Positions 46,117-56,416 of a DNA stretch of 62,448 bases are shown here, piece after piece (positions within the stretch are counted from its first letter, which is position 1; the number at the start of each line of letters is the position of its first letter). The notes under the pieces were generated by a model. It made no database searches. It worked only from the letters and a program-made list of their open reading frames with translations, and was not told the DNA's origin. Both the position numbers and the translations under genes were made by a program. Source of the stretch: Lysobacterales bacterium (GTDB taxonomy: Bacteria; Pseudomonadota; Gammaproteobacteria; Xanthomonadales; SZUA-36). The stretch covers positions 10,387 to 72,834 of the forward strand of contig JAOZKI010000003.1 of the NCBI GenBank assembly GCA_029935455.1. Reading direction: 5' to 3'.

Positions 46117-46820
46117 TCTTGTTTTTCCTTCAGCAGGCGCCGCACCGCCGGCAATTGACGTCGGCTGACCACGGGGCGCAATTCGCAACCCTCAAGCATT
46201 ATCTGCATACCGGTTTCACCGCGCTCCAGTCCGCGCACGCGTTCCCGCGCCACCAGTACGGAACGATGTACCCGCAGCAAACGATCAGGATGGGCTTTTT
46301 CCAGCTCCGTAAGCGAATGGTTGATCATGATGCTGCGTGCACCCAAATAGGCCGTGGTGTATTTATCCTCAGCCACCAGGCAAGCGACATCAGCCAAATC
46401 GATCAGTTCAGTTGAACCGCCCAGCGTGGCCGCCAGAAAAGCCGCCGGGCGCTCCCGACCCAAAAACCGACGCACGCGATCCAGCGCAGCCGCGAGCCGG
46501 TCCGGACTGATCGGCTTGACCAGATAGTCCACCGCGTTGCTCTCGAAAGCTTCCAGCGCGTGTACCTCATGGGCCGTACAAAAGATCACCGCTGGCGCAT
46601 GCTCGCGCGCAGCCAGCTGACGCGCCACTGCGAGACCATCCAGGCCGGGCATGGAAATATCCAGCATCAGCACATCAGGCTGCAGCCGCTCCAGCAGGCT
46701 CAGCGCCTCACTGCCATTGCTGGCCTCGGCCAGTACCTCGCAGCCCACTTCGGCGCCCAGCAGACGCCGCAGCCGTGAGCGCGCAGGCAGTTCATCGTCA
46801 ACGATCAGCAGCGTCAGCAT
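46113..46820 (-). CDS. algR: AlgR/LytR-type response regulator
   Basis: A 235-residue LytTR regulator. The receiver has VDDE near residues 7-10, phospho-acceptor Asp54 (LMLDISMPG) and YLVKPI. The C-terminal LytTR DNA-binding domain shows YLGARSIMINHSLTELEKAHPDRLLRVHRS in pieces. In Pseudomonas AlgR controls alginate and twitching; here the neighbours are only hemC and algZ, so its regulon is unknown. Overlaps both hemC and algZ, so translation of kinase, regulator and heme genes is chained. Confidence 0.92.
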   Translation of the reverse strand: MLTLLIVDDELPARSRLRRLLGAEVGCEVLAEASNGSEALSLLERLQPDVLMLDISMPGLDGLAVARQLAAREHAPAVIFCTAHEVHALEAFESNAVDYLVKPISPDRLAAALDRVRRFLGRERPAAFLAATLGGSTELIDLADVACLVAEDKYTTAYLGARSIMINHSLTELEKAHPDRLLRVHRSVLVARERVRGLERGETGMQIMLEGCELRPVVSRRQLPAVRRLLKEKQE

Positions 46821-47853
46821 AGGGCAGGGTCAAGACAGCGTAGAAACAGGCATCATCCCGATGGGTCAACAAGCTGGCCAGGGACGAGTAACTTAAAGCG
46901 AGGCGGGAACGAATGTTTTGCAGGGCCATGCCGTTGCCGGGAGCACTGGCCTGCTCCGCCAGCGGATTGGTGATGGTAATCACCAGGCGCCCACCCTCAC
47001 GACGTCCGAATACCTGAACCAGGCCACCGTCGGCACGCGGCTGGATACCATGGGTGACCGCATTTTCCAGCAAGGGTTGTAACAGCATGGGTAGGACCGG
47101 TTCAGCCGCAGGCAGATCTTCCACATCCCAATCGATGGTCAGCCGATCTCCCAAACGGCGCTGCTCCATGGCCAGATATTTACGCGCCAAGGTCAACTCA
47201 TCGGCCAAGGGAATCGGATCATCTGCGTTACGCAGACTGCCGCGAAAAAGGTCAGCCAAATCTTCGGTGGCGCGCTCCGCCAGCTGCGGATCTTCGGGTA
47301 TGTAGCTGGCGATGGTGTTAAGACTGTTAAATAAAAAATGCGGGCGAATTCTGGCTTGCAAGGCGTGTACGCGGGCTTCCGACTCGGCCACCATTTCCGC
47401 CTGCCAGCGGCTGCGCACGAACAGATATCTGAACAGAGCCAGACTCACCAGCCCCGCGGCCAATACACTCTTCAGAACGAAGGCCGACAGTGCTTCGGCC
47501 CCCGGCCCGCTGCCCAGAACGGTGCTGACCACACCCACCGCATAGCTGACTGCCAGCGCCGTCAACAAAACCAGCAGCCAGGCCCAGACCCAGGCCAGAC
47601 GAAGTGTCAGGCGCGACAAAAGCCCCTGGAAACTGCACACGATAAAGGCGCAGATGAGACCCAGACCGAGCGCGTAGCCCATCAGTGCCAACAGTTCCGG
47701 TGCCGGGCGCGGCCAGCTACCACCGAGCACGATCAGCCAGCAGGCCAGCAATGACACCATGGCCACGCCGGACACGGCGCGCCAGCGACAAAAACTGGGT
47801 AGACCGCTGAGGCGCTCACTGCGCGCTTCAGCCCCATGCGCCAACAGGCTCAT
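46798..47853 (-). CDS. algZ: AlgZ/LytS-type sensor histidine kinase
   Basis: A 351-residue kinase with four membrane helices in the first 150 residues and a His_kinase/HATPase portion of the LytS type: RIRPHFLFNSLNTIASYI (phospho-His), MLLQPLLENAVTHGI and NGMALQNIRSRLAL (nucleotide-binding). It lacks a classic DHp/HAMP arrangement, as usual for this family. The 3' end overlaps algR by 23 bases. Confidence 0.92.
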   Translation of the reverse strand: MSLLAHGAEARSERLSGLPSFCRWRAVSGVAMVSLLACWLIVLGGSWPRPAPELLALMGYALGLGLICAFIVCSFQGLLSRLTLRLAWVWAWLLVLLTALAVSYAVGVVSTVLGSGPGAEALSAFVLKSVLAAGLVSLALFRYLFVRSRWQAEMVAESEARVHALQARIRPHFLFNSLNTIASYIPEDPQLAERATEDLADLFRGSLRNADDPIPLADELTLARKYLAMEQRRLGDRLTIDWDVEDLPAAEPVLPMLLQPLLENAVTHGIQPRADGGLVQVFGRREGGRLVITITNPLAEQASAPGNGMALQNIRSRLALSYSSLASLLTHRDDACFYAVLTLPYADAADR

Positions 47854-48581
47854 GAAGCGGGCTTGGCCCCGACACCGCAGTCGCGCAAAAAGCGCCCGAT
47901 ATCAGCCAGCTCCGGTACCGATACGGAATGCGGCAGCGGATAACTGTGGAAACTGACTGGCTGAGCCAGCGCTTCCAGCTGACGCGCCGTCGCCACCCCC
48001 ATGGCTGCCGGCACTACCGGATCTTCGCTGCCATGCCCCACAAACACGGGCAGGTCCGCATTAGCCGCTGCCCGCTCAGTCGCCAAACGCTCCGGAAACA
48101 GCAGGTAGCTGGACAGGGCGATCAGGCCAGCAAGTCGTTGTGGGTAGCGCAAAGCCACATGCAGGGCCATGGCGCCACCCTGGCTGAAGCCAGCCAGCAA
48201 CTGCTGTCCCGGCGGCACGCCGCGCGCCTGTTCCCGCGCCAGTAGCGCCTCCACCTGGGCCGCACTACGGGCAATGCCCGCCTCATCCTGATCGCGGCTG
48301 GCAGAAATGGCCTTGATGTCATACCAGGCGCGCATCGGCATACCACCGTTGAGCGTGACCGGGCGCACGGGCGCGTGCGGAAAGACAAAACGCACCTGCG
48401 CCTCCGCGGGCAGGCCCAACATCGGTATCACCGGCTCAAAATCATGGCCGTCGGCGCCCAGGCCATGCAGCCAGATCACACTGAAATGGGGATTGGGGCC
48501 CGTGGTGACCTCTACGGTCTCAAGCAATCCTTCCGGGGTGGGCGCCGGCTGCCCCGGCGCTGCTGAACTCATGTCATCCAT
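47850..48581 (-). CDS. Carboxylesterase/phospholipase (alpha/beta hydrolase)
   Basis: A 243-residue cytoplasmic esterase of the EstB/YpfH-like carboxylesterase family. The oxyanion loop is WLHGLGADGHDFEP, the nucleophile Ser sits in AGFSQGGAMALH, Asp in GHGSEDPVVP and His in YPLPHSVS. Substrates are short-chain esters in characterised relatives. The stop overlaps algZ by four bases, joining it to the regulatory and heme genes. It is divergent from lptM with 39 bases between starts. Confidence 0.9.
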   Translation of the reverse strand: MDDMSSAAPGQPAPTPEGLLETVEVTTGPNPHFSVIWLHGLGADGHDFEPVIPMLGLPAEAQVRFVFPHAPVRPVTLNGGMPMRAWYDIKAISASRDQDEAGIARSAAQVEALLAREQARGVPPGQQLLAGFSQGGAMALHVALRYPQRLAGLIALSSYLLFPERLATERAAANADLPVFVGHGSEDPVVPAAMGVATARQLEALAQPVSFHSYPLPHSVSVPELADIGRFLRDCGVGAKPAS

Positions 48582-48620
48582 ACCGTATAGTTTACCAGTC
48601 TGATCACACTGACTGATTCT

Positions 48621-48773
48621 ATGCGCATTGCACCCCGACCTGTGGCTTTTATAGGCCTACTGCTCCTGACAGCTCTCCTGATGAGCGCCTGCGGCAATCG
48701 CGGCCCTCTGTATCTGCCAGAGCCTGAAACGACCGCAAGCGAAACGGCCAGCAAGCGCGTTGGAGCATTCTGA
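48621..48773 (+). CDS. lptM: LptM-type lipoprotein
   Basis: A 50-residue lipoprotein. A short signal peptide (IGLLLLTALL) leads to the lipobox LMSAC, so Cys24 is lipidated; the sequence continues CGNRGPLYLPEPE, matching the LptM/YifL hallmark CGxKGPLYxP. In E. coli LptM helps LptD mature in the outer membrane. It lies three bases before dapF, the conserved lptM-dapF-DUF484-xerC order. Confidence 0.92.
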   Translation: MRIAPRPVAFIGLLLLTALLMSACGNRGPLYLPEPETTASETASKRVGAF

Positions 48774-48776
48774 ATC

Positions 48777-49607
48777 TTGCGCTGGCAGTTTCACAAAATG
48801 CAGGGGGCTGGTAACGATTTTATGCTCCTGGACCGACGTAAGCAGGATGCCCCCACACCCGACGCGGCCATGATCCGTGAACTGGCCGACCGCCATCGCG
48901 GTATCGGCTTTGACCAGGCCCTGATTCTTGAACCGGCCAAGCGCTCCGGAATTGCGGCGCGCATCACCATCTGGAACGCCGACGGCAGCACCGCAGAACA
49001 ATGCGGCAACGGCTTGCGCTGCGTCGGTCTTTATCTGGATGAGAACGATCAGCGGAAGGGCGCTGCCCTAACCATAGCCGGGCCTGCCAGCGATCATCAG
49101 CTGCAGCGCATAGGCCCCAATGCGGTCAGCGTCGCCATGGGCGCGGCGCACTGGGAAGCCACGGAAATTCCCCTGGCCGGAATCACAGGCACGGCGCCAT
49201 GGACCTTCGACCATGCAGGTCAGTCGGTGCGCTTCGGCGCCCTGTCCATGGGCAATCCCCACGCGGTTATCGAGGTCGATGACGTTGATCAGGCGCCGTT
49301 AAGCACGCTGGGCCGCGCCTTACAGGAATCACCGCTGTTTCCCCACAGCTGCAACGTCGGCTTTATCCAAGTGCTGAATCGACAGCAGGCGCGACTTCGC
49401 GTGCTGGAGCGCGGTGCTGGCGAAACGCTGGCCTGCGGGTCCGGCGCCTGCGCTGCCGCCGCGTGGATGGCGCGCAGTGGCCGCATGGACAGTCAGGCCG
49501 CCATCACAATGGCTGGAGGCGTGCTTGGTGTAGAATCAGACGCAGGCCTCGGGCCGATCACACTGACCGGCCCCGCACAACACGTTTACCTTGGGACCAT
49601 TGAATGA
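48777..49607 (+). CDS. dapF: Diaminopimelate epimerase
   Basis: Converts LL- to meso-diaminopimelate for lysine and peptidoglycan. The 276-residue protein starts at TTG (MRWQFHKMQGAGNDFMLLD), because the first ATG would remove the family N-terminus; GGAG lies ten bases upstream. Active-site cysteines are in CGNGLRCVG and ACGSGACAAA. It overlaps the DUF484 gene by four bases. Confidence 0.96.
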   Translation: MRWQFHKMQGAGNDFMLLDRRKQDAPTPDAAMIRELADRHRGIGFDQALILEPAKRSGIAARITIWNADGSTAEQCGNGLRCVGLYLDENDQRKGAALTIAGPASDHQLQRIGPNAVSVAMGAAHWEATEIPLAGITGTAPWTFDHAGQSVRFGALSMGNPHAVIEVDDVDQAPLSTLGRALQESPLFPHSCNVGFIQVLNRQQARLRVLERGAGETLACGSGACAAAAWMARSGRMDSQAAITMAGGVLGVESDAGLGPITLTGPAQHVYLGTIE

Positions 49608-50296
49608 CAGACACCCGCCCGCTAAGCGCTGACCAGGTCGCGCAATTTCTCGCCCAGAATCCGGATTTCTTCCAGTCACACCCCGATGCGCTGCTGCATC
49701 TGAGCCTGCCCCATGGCAGCGGCGAAGCTGTATCGCTGATCGAACGACAGGTTGGCTTACTGCGGGAACGGAATGAGAAACTGACGTCCCAGCTGCAGCA
49801 ACTGGTCAAGGTGGCCACAGACAACGAGGCACTCATGCACCGGCTGCATGAAATGACGCTGGAACTCATGTCCATCGGTGATCTGGATGGCTTTTTCCGC
49901 CGCCTCTGCGAGGTATTGGAACAGGAGTTTGAAGCCGATGCACTCAGCATCAGTCTGTTTGAATGCAAGAGCCCCACGGCGGATGACCTGCCCGTGAGCT
50001 ATCGCGATCGCGACGATCAGGAGCTGCAGCCGCTACGCGCCCAGCTTGATAAAGGGGAATCGTCCTGCGGTCGCCTCAACCAGACCAAGCTGAAATTGCT
50101 GTTTCCGGAGCATGTTCAGTGGGTGCAGTCCACAGCCCTCATTCCCATCGGCCAACTGGGCCTGATGGCCATCGGCAGCAGCGATCCGGCCCGCTTTTAT
50201 CCGGGCATGGGCACCCTGTTTCTGGACCTGCTGGCGCGCGTCATCGAGCACCGGCTGCAACTGGAAGAGCCGGCACAGCAACGCCGCACCGCTTGA
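49604..50296 (+). CDS. DUF484 (GAF-like) protein
   Basis: A 230-residue cytoplasmic protein of the DUF484 family found between dapF and xerC in gammaproteobacteria. The N-terminus LSADQVAQFLAQNPDFFQSHPD is the family signature, followed by a coiled-coil helix (LIERQVGLLRERNEKLTSQL) and a GAF-like domain (STALIPIGQLGLMAIGS). Function is not established; a regulator of XerC activity is sometimes guessed from position. Confidence 0.93.
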   Translation: MTDTRPLSADQVAQFLAQNPDFFQSHPDALLHLSLPHGSGEAVSLIERQVGLLRERNEKLTSQLQQLVKVATDNEALMHRLHEMTLELMSIGDLDGFFRRLCEVLEQEFEADALSISLFECKSPTADDLPVSYRDRDDQELQPLRAQLDKGESSCGRLNQTKLKLLFPEHVQWVQSTALIPIGQLGLMAIGSSDPARFYPGMGTLFLDLLARVIEHRLQLEEPAQQRRTA

Positions 50297-50305
50297 GCAT
50301 GCGCC

Positions 50306-51214
50306 ATGCCAGTGACTGACTGGCTGCAGCGATTTAGCGCCTATTTGACCAACGAGCGGGCCCTGTCGCCGCGCACGGTTAGCGCTTATGAGCGCGACCT
50401 CGATCGCTTTTCCGACTACCTGAACCGCCAACAAATCGAGGACCTGAATCAGGTCAGCGAACACCACATCCGCGCCTTGATCGCGCAACAGCACCGCCAG
50501 GGCCTTGGTGGCCGCTCACTGCAGCGCCAGCTATCTGCCCTGCGCAGCCTGTTCCGTTTTCTCCTGCGCGAGGGTGTCGTCAGCCAGAATCCCGCCAGCG
50601 CCGTTCGTGCCCCTAAGTCTGGCCGCAAGCTACCGGCGACGCTGGACCCCGATACGCTCGATACCTTGCTGGCCTTTCGGGCGGAAACGCCATTGGAAAT
50701 TCGCGATAAAGCGCTGATGGAGCTGTTCTACTCCTCCGGCCTGCGCTTAAGTGAGGTGGCAGCACTAAGCTGGGATCAGCTAGACCTCCCATCAGCCCTG
50801 GTCACGGTTCGTGGCAAGGGCAATAAGCAGCGTATGGTACCCGTGGGTAAAAAAGCGCGGTCGGCGCTGGAAGCCTGGCGCGTGGCCTGGCGGGAAGTGG
50901 CAAGCTACGGTGAACCTCACGTCTTTGTCAGCCGCACGGGTCGGCCCCTGTCCGTGCGCTCGATTCAGGCCCGCATCAGCCACTGGGCGAAGCGCCAGGG
51001 GCTGCCCCAGCATGTGCATCCGCATCTGCTGCGCCACAGCTTTGCCAGTCATCTTCTGGAATCTTCCGGTGACCTGCGCGCGGTACAGGAACTGCTGGGA
51101 CACGCAGATATTGCGACCACCCAGGTGTATACGCATCTCGACTTTCAACACCTGGCCGAGGTCTACGACAAAGCCCACCCGCGGGCCAAGAAACAGGCCG
51201 AGGACAGCGACTGA
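50306..51214 (+). CDS. xerC: Tyrosine recombinase XerC
   Basis: Site-specific recombinase that resolves chromosome dimers at dif with XerD. The 302-residue protein has the N-terminal SAM-like domain (FSAYLTNERALSPRTVSAYERDL) and the catalytic domain with YSSGLRLSEVAAL (Arg), HPHLLRHSFASHLL (His, Arg), LGHADIATTQVYTHLD (His, nucleophile Tyr). The family end VYDKAHPRAK is present. It ends the lptM-dapF-DUF484-xerC unit; no dif site was recognised in the window. Confidence 0.95.
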   Translation: MPVTDWLQRFSAYLTNERALSPRTVSAYERDLDRFSDYLNRQQIEDLNQVSEHHIRALIAQQHRQGLGGRSLQRQLSALRSLFRFLLREGVVSQNPASAVRAPKSGRKLPATLDPDTLDTLLAFRAETPLEIRDKALMELFYSSGLRLSEVAALSWDQLDLPSALVTVRGKGNKQRMVPVGKKARSALEAWRVAWREVASYGEPHVFVSRTGRPLSVRSIQARISHWAKRQGLPQHVHPHLLRHSFASHLLESSGDLRAVQELLGHADIATTQVYTHLDFQHLAEVYDKAHPRAKKQAEDSD

Positions 51215-51256
51215 CCCCGGCCGTGGCAAGCGCCGCCCGCAGGCGCACGAGGACGC

Positions 51257-51922
51257 TTATTCGTCCGCTTCGAAATAGCGGTAGACGAAACCGGCTAGGA
51301 CGGCACCGAGAAGCGGAAACAGCCAGAACAGCCATAGCTGCTGGAGCGCGATGTCGCCCTCAAACAAGGCCGGGCCGGCGCTGCGCGCCGGGTTCACCGA
51401 AGTGTTGGTGACCGGAATACTGATGAGGTGGATCAGGGTCAGTCCCAGACCAATGGCCAGCGGCGCAAAACCAGCCGGTGCGCGCTTGTCGGTGGCACCA
51501 AGAATGATCAGCAGGAACATGAAGGTCATGACCAGCTCCGTCACCATGCCCTGCGCCATGCCAAAGCCGCCAGGGGAATGGGCGCCCATACCGTTACTGG
51601 CCAGGTTGTCATAGCTGCCGGCGATAAAGCCGATCAACCAGGCTGCCAGGCAAGCGCCCAGCACCTGCGCCACGATGTAGGCCGGCGCATCACCCCATTT
51701 GGCCCGGCCCGCGACGCTCAGGCCTACGGTCACGGCGGGATTCAGGTGGCAGCCGGACAGGTGTCCGATGGCAAAGGCCATGGTCAGCACGGTCAAACCA
51801 AAGGCAAAGGCAATGCCCAGCGTACCAATACCCGAGCCGGCCAGTACCGCGGCGCCACAGCCACCCAGCACCAGCCAGAAGGTGCCGATTAACTCGGCCG
51901 CAAATCGTTTCGAAAGACCCAT
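51257..51922 (-). CDS. aqpZ: Aquaporin Z
   Basis: A 221-residue six-helix water channel. Both NPA boxes are present, HLNPAVTVG and [10 protein letters not shown], with the aromatic/arginine filter consistent with a strict water channel (Arg after the second NPA, His in the HLSGCH region). The ATG is preceded by GAGGAG, which rules out the longer in-frame reading. It is convergent with xerC. Confidence 0.96.
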   Translation of the reverse strand: MGLSKRFAAELIGTFWLVLGGCGAAVLAGSGIGTLGIAFAFGLTVLTMAFAIGHLSGCHLNPAVTVGLSVAGRAKWGDAPAYIVAQVLGACLAAWLIGFIAGSYDNLASNGMGAHSPGGFGMAQGMVTELVMTFMFLLIILGATDKRAPAGFAPLAIGLGLTLIHLISIPVTNTSVNPARSAGPALFEGDIALQQLWLFWLFPLLGAVLAGFVYRYFEADE

Positions 51923-52017
51923 CAAATGCACTCCTCTTTTAAGTAAAAAAGACCCCACCCAGTGCTCATGCGGCGCTGACAGGCAGCGACTTTGAGCCGG
52001 TTAAATCGTTCCCAAAG

Positions 52018-52557
52018 TTAGCTTTCACTCAGCTGGCGCTGGCAGTAGAGCCGCGCTGCGCGCATACCGGCCAGATAGGCACCGTAGGCCAGCAAAACCC
52101 ACAGCCACTGATGCTGCTGCACCCGCGCCAGCCAGTAGGCTGGCCAGGCAATCGCGGTAACAAAATTCATGAGCGAACCGATAAAGAAATCGATGACCAC
52201 CGATAGATCCAGGCGCAGTAGAGCCCCCAGGTTCTGCAGCAGGTCCGCCACCTCAAACCATTCCTCGCGAAGCCAAGTGTAGAGGGCGACCATGCCGTAA
52301 AAACGGCCGCCGAACTGCAGCCACTGGCGCTCCGCCGGATTCAGTTTCGGCGCATCCTTCGCCTCTTCTTCACCATCCTTCTGGCGCTTACGTAGCTGGT
52401 CAATGTCGGTTTGCAGTTGGGCATCACTGTCGCCGGTGAACAAGCCACGTTTAAGGCTCCACTGCACGATCACAAAAGTCAGGAAGAAGACCGGCAGGGC
52501 ACCGATAAGCAGCGCCGACGCCAGGCTTTCCGTAAGTTCACCCATGCTTATATCCAC
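52018..52557 (-). CDS. Membrane protein of unknown function
   Basis: A 179-residue protein I do not recognise. It has one N-terminal membrane helix (LLIGALPVFFLTFVIVQW), a charged linker with KRQKDGEEEAKDAPKLN, then two or three helices toward the C-terminus (VIDFFIGSLMNFVTAIAWPAYWLA and WVLLAYGAYLAGM). A GGGGG five bases upstream supports the GTG start. It overlaps the preceding cupin gene by ten bases, so the two are almost certainly a translationally linked pair. Confidence 0.7.
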   Translation of the reverse strand: MDISMGELTESLASALLIGALPVFFLTFVIVQWSLKRGLFTGDSDAQLQTDIDQLRKRQKDGEEEAKDAPKLNPAERQWLQFGGRFYGMVALYTWLREEWFEVADLLQNLGALLRLDLSVVIDFFIGSLMNFVTAIAWPAYWLARVQQHQWLWVLLAYGAYLAGMRAARLYCQRQLSES

Positions 52558-52913
52558 TGATCCCCCGGAGCAGTCAGCTTACCACCGGCCGCGCCCGTGT
52601 TGACCACGCCGCGCGGTTCGATCAGCAGTACGCTGCACCGCGCCGGTGCCACGGGCCGGTGTTCCAGGCCAGCAGGCACCACATAGAGGTCGCCTTCTTC
52701 CAGGGTGATGACCCGGTCGCGCAGTTCAATCTGCAAAGCCCCGGCCAGCACCAGAAAGGCCTCATCCGTGTGCGCGTGCGCATGCCAGACGAATTCACCC
52801 TCCAGGTGCGCCAGTTTGAACTGGTAATCATTCAGCTCTGCCACCACGCGCGGGCTCCAGCAGTCGCTGAATTGCTGGAGTTTTTCCCGCAGGCGAATCA
52901 CATCGTTGCTCAT
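52548..52913 (-). CDS. Cupin-domain protein
   Basis: A 121-residue single-cupin protein starting MSNDVIRLREKLQQF. Cupin motif 1 is present as WHAHAHTDEAFLVLAG (two His and a Glu as metal ligands), followed by GDLYVVPAGLEHRPVA as motif 2. It is the type that gates small-molecule dioxygenase or sensing functions; the substrate is unknown. The long in-frame upstream reading toward hslV is antisense noise. It overlaps the following membrane-protein gene. Confidence 0.88.
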   Translation of the reverse strand: MSNDVIRLREKLQQFSDCWSPRVVAELNDYQFKLAHLEGEFVWHAHAHTDEAFLVLAGALQIELRDRVITLEEGDLYVVPAGLEHRPVAPARCSVLLIEPRGVVNTGAAGGKLTAPGDQWI

Positions 52914-53028
52914 GCCCTGACCATAGGTTGCTAGGCCGCAGACGGCAAGCCGCTTGTAATGGCCCGCACACACCCCAAATTTCACTGCTGCAAGGATTAG
53001 AAAAGCCAACACCATGGGAGTGAGGCAG

Positions 53029-53571
<543 letters not shown>

Positions 53572-53596
53572 CGGCGCGCGCCACAGGAATCAGACC

Positions 53597-54934
53597 ATGT
53601 CGCAAATGACACCTCGCGAAATCGTCGCGGAACTTGATCGTCATATCATCAGCCAAGCCGACGCCAAGCGCGCGGTTGCCATTGCGCTGCGTAATCGCTG
53701 GCGTCGCATGCAGGTCAGCGAAGACCTGCGCAATGAGATCACGCCAAAAAATATTTTGATGATCGGCCCTACCGGAGTCGGCAAAACGGAAATCGCCCGC
53801 CGCCTCGCGCAGCTGGCCAACGCGCCCTTTATCAAGGTGGAGGCCACCAAGTTCACCGAGGTCGGCTATGTGGGCAAGGACGTGGAATCGATCATCCGTG
53901 ACCTGGTGGATATGTCGGTCAAGATGACCCGCGAGCAGGCCATGGAACGCGTGCGCTCGCTGGCAGAAGATGCGGCCTGGGATCGCATTCTGGATCTGCT
54001 GCTGCCAAAACCGCGCTCCATTGGCTTTGCCAATGAGCCCCAGCCGGAAAGCCAGGATGACTCGGCCACGCGCCAGAAAATGCGCCGCAAACTGCTGGCC
54101 GGCGAGCTCGATGAGCGGGAAATCGAGTTTGAAGTGAACGCCCAGCTGGGCGTGGACATCATGACACCGCCGGGCATGGAAGAAATGGCCAGCCAGCTCC
54201 AGGGCATGTTCCAGAACCTGGGCAATCAGAAAACCCAGAAGCGTAAGATGAAGATCGGCGACGCCTATGCGGTGCTGCTAGAGGAAGAAGCGGCCAAGCT
54301 GGTTAACGAGGAAGAAATCAAACAGCAGGCCCTGGAGAATGCGGAGCAGAACGGCATCGTGTTCGTGGACGAATTGGACAAGGTCGCCAAGCGCTCCGAG
54401 TACCAGGGCGCGGACGTGTCCCGGGAAGGCGTGCAGCGCGACCTGCTGCCGCTGGTGGAAGGCTGCACCGTGTCCACACGCTACGGCATGATCAAAACCG
54501 ACCACATCCTGTTTATCGCCTCCGGCGCCTTCCATTTGTCCAAGCCCTCGGATCTGATTCCCGAGCTGCAAGGCCGCCTGCCGATTCGGGTGGAGCTGCG
54601 GGCTCTGAACGCAGACGATTTCCAGCGCATCCTGACCGAGCCGCGGGCTTCGCTGACGCAGCAATATGGCGCCCTGATGGAGACCGAGGGGGTGCAGCTG
54701 ACATTCACTGATGATGCGGTGGCGCGCATTGCGGAAATTGCTTTCAAGGTGAACGAAAGCACGGAAAATATTGGTGCACGCCGCCTGCATACGGTCATGG
54801 AGCGTCTCCTTGATACCCTGTCCTACGATGCACCAGACCGCTCCGGCGATACGATTGAGCTGGATGCATCCTACGTGGATGAGCACCTGGACGAATTGGC
54901 CGGCAATGAAGATCTCAGTCGCTATATTCTCTAG
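53597..54934 (+). CDS. hslU: HslU ATPase of the HslUV protease
   Basis: AAA+ unfoldase that feeds HslV. The 445 residues have [24 protein letters not shown], Walker [10 protein letters not shown], the [13 protein letters not shown] pore-loop region, the inserted I domain (about 110-240), Walker [10 protein letters not shown] and the sensor [13 protein letters not shown]; the C-terminus ends EDLSRYIL, the HslV-docking tail. Full family length. Confidence 0.97.
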   Translation: MSQMTPREIVAELDRHIISQADAKRAVAIALRNRWRRMQVSEDLRNEITPKNILMIGPTGVGKTEIARRLAQLANAPFIKVEATKFTEVGYVGKDVESIIRDLVDMSVKMTREQAMERVRSLAEDAAWDRILDLLLPKPRSIGFANEPQPESQDDSATRQKMRRKLLAGELDEREIEFEVNAQLGVDIMTPPGMEEMASQLQGMFQNLGNQKTQKRKMKIGDAYAVLLEEEAAKLVNEEEIKQQALENAEQNGIVFVDELDKVAKRSEYQGADVSREGVQRDLLPLVEGCTVSTRYGMIKTDHILFIASGAFHLSKPSDLIPELQGRLPIRVELRALNADDFQRILTEPRASLTQQYGALMETEGVQLTFTDDAVARIAEIAFKVNESTENIGARRLHTVMERLLDTLSYDAPDRSGDTIELDASYVDEHLDELAGNEDLSRYIL

Positions 54935-55023
54935 CCGGGGGTCGTGCGGGGTCGCGCCGGCACACGTACAATGAGCAGCCCGGACGTCATGCCCGGGCCT
55001 GCAGCAGCTGGAGAGCAGAGATC

Positions 55024-55779
55024 GTGAACAGCGCCTCGGACAAAACCACGCACTTTGGCTATCGGGATGTACCGGTAGAAGATAAGGCCGACCTGGTTAA
55101 AGGCGTCTTCGACTCGGTCGCCGACAGCTATGACGTGATGAACGATCTCATGTCCCTGGGCGTTCACCGACTCTGGAAGCGCCATTTTGTGGGCACCAGC
55201 GACACGCAGGCCGGTCAGTCGGTACTGGACCTGGCTGGCGGCACCGGCGACATCGCGGCACTGCTTGCACGCCGTGTGGGCGGTAGCGGCGAAGTGGTAC
55301 TCACGGACATCAACGCGGCCATGCTGGCCGTCGGGCGCCGGCGCATGGAAGATCGTGGCCTGGCCGGCAACATCCGCTATGCGCTGGCCAACGCCGAGCA
55401 GCTGCCTTTCGAAGCGCGCCGCTTCGACGCGGTCACCATTGCCTTCGGCCTGCGCAACGTCACGGACAAAGCGGCCGCACTCCGGGAAATGCGGCGCGTA
55501 CTCAAGCCCGGCGGTCAGGTGCATATTCTCGAGTTCTCGCGCGTGCGCCCGGCACCGCTGCGCAAACTCTACGATCGCTACTCCTTCGGCCTGCTGCCCA
55601 TGATGGGCAAGCTGGTCGCCAACGATGCGGACAGCTACCAGTATCTGGCCGAAAGTATCCGCAAGCACCCACCCCAGCGGGAACTGGCAGCCATGATGCG
55701 CAAAGCGGGTTTTCAAGCCGTGCGCTATGAAAACCTCAGCGGCGGCATGGTGGCCATCCATCGGGGGCGTCGTGGCTGA
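55024..55779 (+). CDS. ubiE: Ubiquinone/menaquinone C-methyltransferase UbiE
   Basis: SAM-dependent C-methyltransferase of the quinone ring. The 251-residue protein starts at GTG (GGAG upstream) and has [23 protein letters not shown], the SAM loop [28 protein letters not shown] and [17 protein letters not shown]. The stop overlaps the start of ubiJ. This is the normal UbiE family. Confidence 0.96.
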   Translation: MNSASDKTTHFGYRDVPVEDKADLVKGVFDSVADSYDVMNDLMSLGVHRLWKRHFVGTSDTQAGQSVLDLAGGTGDIAALLARRVGGSGEVVLTDINAAMLAVGRRRMEDRGLAGNIRYALANAEQLPFEARRFDAVTIAFGLRNVTDKAAALREMRRVLKPGGQVHILEFSRVRPAPLRKLYDRYSFGLLPMMGKLVANDADSYQYLAESIRKHPPQRELAAMMRKAGFQAVRYENLSGGMVAIHRGRRG

Positions 55780-56416
55780 TTACCGCACACCACTGCCGGG
55801 CCTGCTGGCGGACCTGCTGGAGACCGCGATGAATCGCGCGCTGGCGCTGGATCCGGCGTGCGCCGAGCGGCTGGAGCGGGTTGAAGGTAAAACGCTGCAA
55901 CTGGATCTGGAAGGACTGGCCATCACCCTGTATCTGGACTTTGCCTACGGCGCCGTGGAGGTCTCTCTGGACTGTGAAGACGAACCCGCGGCGCGCGTGA
56001 GCGGCACTCCGGTGGCCCTGTTCAACCTGGCAGCACCGGACGATATGGGTGATTGGGGCCTGCCCGGTTCCGGCGTTCGCATCGAGGGTGATGCCACGCT
56101 GGCCCGCGACCTGGGCAAAATATTCGGCGCACTGGACCCGGACTGGCGCAGTCCGCTCACCGGCATTTTCGGAGACGTGCTGGGTCATCAGGTCGCCGAG
56201 GGTCTGAAGCAGGGGCTGTCCGGTCTGCGCGCAGCGACGCAGAATTCCCTGGCCATGACCGGACGTTTTCTGAACGAAGAGTCTGATGTGCTGGCACCGC
56301 AGCATGCCATCGATGGTTTCAACCGAGAAGTTGACGACCTGCGTGACGATCTGGACCGCTTCGAAGCGCGCCTGGCGCGTGCTGAGCGCAAACGCGCGGA
56401 CGCGGGAGAATCATGA
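55772..56416 (+). CDS. ubiJ: Ubiquinone biosynthesis accessory factor UbiJ
   Basis: A 214-residue SCP2-domain protein, the lipid-binding assembly factor of the cytoplasmic ubiquinone metabolon. The likely start is GTG inside the end of ubiE ([17 protein letters not shown]), with GGGGGC upstream. The N-terminal SCP2 part ([22 protein letters not shown]) and a helical C-terminus ([20 protein letters not shown]) fit UbiJ. It sits between ubiE and ubiB as usual. Confidence 0.9.
   Translation: MADYRTPLPGLLADLLETAMNRALALDPACAERLERVEGKTLQLDLEGLAITLYLDFAYGAVEVSLDCEDEPAARVSGTPVALFNLAAPDDMGDWGLPGSGVRIEGDATLARDLGKIFGALDPDWRSPLTGIFGDVLGHQVAEGLKQGLSGLRAATQNSLAMTGRFLNEESDVLAPQHAIDGFNREVDDLRDDLDRFEARLARAERKRADAGES

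Noticed and set aside
45193-46188. hemC start 24 codons further upstream, inside algR
   Set aside because: The first residues would be unlike any HemC, while MNTLRIATRKS is the canonical family start and gives the usual ATGA overlap.
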